This document shows positions 52,132 through 52,906 of a stretch of 52,906 nucleotides of DNA, piece by piece. Numbering within the stretch: the stretch's first letter is position 1; each line of letters opens with the position of its first letter. The notes beneath the pieces were generated by a model. The model did no database searches and was not told the DNA's origin. It saw only the letters and a list, made by a program, of their open reading frames with translations. Source of the DNA: Pseudomonadota bacterium (GTDB lineage Bacteria > Tectomicrobia > Entotheonellia > Entotheonellales > Entotheonellaceae); assembly GCA_005777235.1 (NCBI GenBank), contig SXND01000187.1, forward strand, positions 1-52,906, given 5' to 3'. The position numbers and the translations under genes are program-made.

Positions 52132-52785
52132 ATGGTGCATACCCATCCCCGTCCACCTGAGCCCTCACGCTGGCGCAGGCGGTTTACGCAAGCGTTCCAA
52201 CGCCTCACGGGCCGGGGCACGCCTCAGCGCTCCGGCGCGGCGCGGCGGCCTCCCACCTATGCCCTGGGCGCCTGGACATGGCTGCGCCTGCTCGGGGCGG
52301 TCTATGGCATCGCCCTGGCGTCTTTGTGGTGGCAACTGGACGGCTTAGTGGGTGAGAACGGCCTCACACCCGTGAGCCCGACGTTGCACGCGCTGGAATC
52401 CCGCCTAGGGCTGGCACGCTGGTGGCAGTATCCGACCTTGAGCTGGCTGGATACCCGCGTCAGCTTTGTGTCGCTCCTGTGCGGCACCGGGCTGGGCAGC
52501 GCGCTCCTGCTCCTGCTCGGCATCCTGCCGGCGCTCAATGCGCTGCTACTGTGGCTGGTGTACCTGTCCCTGGTCACCGTCTGCCAGCCGTGGCTCGGTT
52601 TCCAGTGGGATCACCTGTTGCTCGAAGCGGGCTTTCTAAGCATATGGCTGGCACCTCTGACGCTGCGGGACATGCGCCGCTGGGCTGCTCCCCCCTCACC
52701 CTGGGCGCTGTGGGGGCTGCGCTGGCTCCTGGTGCGTCTGATGTGTGCCTCCGGCGTGATCAAACTCGCTAGAGCATTTTCATAA
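52132..52785 (+). pseudogene. Lipase maturation factor family protein, cut by an IS element
   Basis: The frame encodes about 217 residues of an integral membrane LMF1/LMF2-like protein: 'GAWTWLRLLGAVYGIALASLWWQLDGLVGENGLTPV', several transmembrane segments (LLLLLGILPALNALLLWLVYLS), FQWDHLLLEAGFLSIWLAPL and MCASGVIKL. Known members continue for another 200 or more residues with SGDPTW. Here the match stops at 'CASGVIKL' and the remaining codons ARAFS come from the inserted IS630-type element, which begins at the CTAG target (52769-52772). It is therefore broken unless the element excises. Confidence 0.8.
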
Positions 52786-52906
52786 TTTACATACTGTTTT
52801 ATGGCCGGGTATGGTATAAAGGGGGCACGCTGTAGGAGGGCGTTGTGGATGGTAGCATCGATATCATTGGATTTACGTCAGCGGATAATGAAGGCGTGTG
52901 ATGAAG
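52772..52906 (+). mobile_element. IS630-family insertion, left end (runs off window)
   Basis: The element starts at the CTAG (52769-52772, TA at 52770-52771), the classic IS630 target, inside the lipase maturation factor gene. The left end begins GAGCATTTTCATAATTTACA, followed by a TATAAA region and a transposase start. The right end is outside the window, so target duplication cannot be seen. Confidence 0.82.
52849..52906 (+). CDS. IS630-family transposase, N-terminal end only
   Basis: ATG 52849 follows TAGGAGGG by 8 nt. The first 19 residues, MVASISLDLRQRIMKACDE, match the 'S.DLR.RI..A...G' start of IS630-family transposases, where a helix-turn-helix binds the element ends. The DDE catalytic domain lies outside the window. 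Confidence 0.8.
   Translation, partial: MVASISLDLRQRIMKACDE

Noticed and set aside
1-52906. tRNA and rRNA genes
   Set aside because: I saw no cloverleaf with conserved TTCGA-type arms and CCA acceptor, and no rRNA-like segments. A covariance search would be needed to exclude a tRNA fully.

Overview
The window looks like a chromosomal segment of a GC-rich, Gram-negative-type, probably aerobic bacterium. The evidence is lipoprotein signals, type IV pilus minor pilins, PEP-CTERM surface proteins, aconitase, ETF, a Rieske ring-hydroxylating oxygenase and a deazaflavin(F420)-type oxidoreductase. Taxonomy cannot be settled from sequence alone. The gene mix (PEP-CTERM, F420-type enzyme, orphan MbtH, Uma2, many TA-bounded palindromic repeats) made me think of Tectomicrobia/Entotheonella-like or deltaproteobacteria-like lineages, at low confidence.

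Layout. 1-2.1 kb: end of a GspE/PilB-type ATPase gene, convergent with a fimT-pilW-pilV minor pilin operon. 2.5-8.4 kb: TenA, aconitase, a small ORF plus Uma2 nuclease, a phosphoribosyltransferase-like gene and a DUF4337 gene. 8.5-13.1 kb: nitrilase-family gene, hemW, a TlpA/thioredoxin-like gene with an in-frame UGA at the catalytic position, a glycosyltransferase and a ParB-like gene. 13.1-27 kb: a PEP-CTERM surface-protein region with two PEP-CTERM proteins, one 1360-residue SD-repeat protein and a large PrsT-like TPR lipoprotein, plus a decayed toxin-antitoxin pair and palindromic elements. 27-34.7 kb: cysS-phosphatase-purN-pyrG-purL-anti-sigma, a compact housekeeping operon. 35-43.3 kb: zinc-ribbon gene, RRM protein, etfB-etfA-caiB, MbtH, quinone oxidoreductase, NTF2-like protein, ring-hydroxylating oxygenase alpha and beta. 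43.7-47.7 kb: receiver-like protein, sensor kinase and solute-binding lipoprotein. 47.9-49.2 kb: TnpB element. 49.3-52.9 kb: small zinc protein, F420-type oxidoreductase, alanine dehydrogenase, and a lipase-maturation-factor gene cut by an IS630-family element that runs off the end.

The two strongest discoveries are as follows. (1) The TlpA-like gene at 10536-11087 reads through a UGA exactly where the first active-site Cys belongs (U-G-H-C). The UGA sits at the base of a SECIS-like hairpin, so it is probably a selenoprotein. (2) The PEP-CTERM region carries seven copies of a 17-bp motif (consensus about TGTCRG-N5-TTTACA) lying upstream of sigma-54-type -24/-12 promoters in front of all three surface-protein genes. 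This outlines a local enhancer/sigma-54 regulon.

A third theme is a set of TA- or CTAG-bounded, highly palindromic MITE-like elements with interchangeable ends and shared double-hairpin cores. They match the known target preference of the IS630/Tc1 superfamily, a member of which is present at the right edge.
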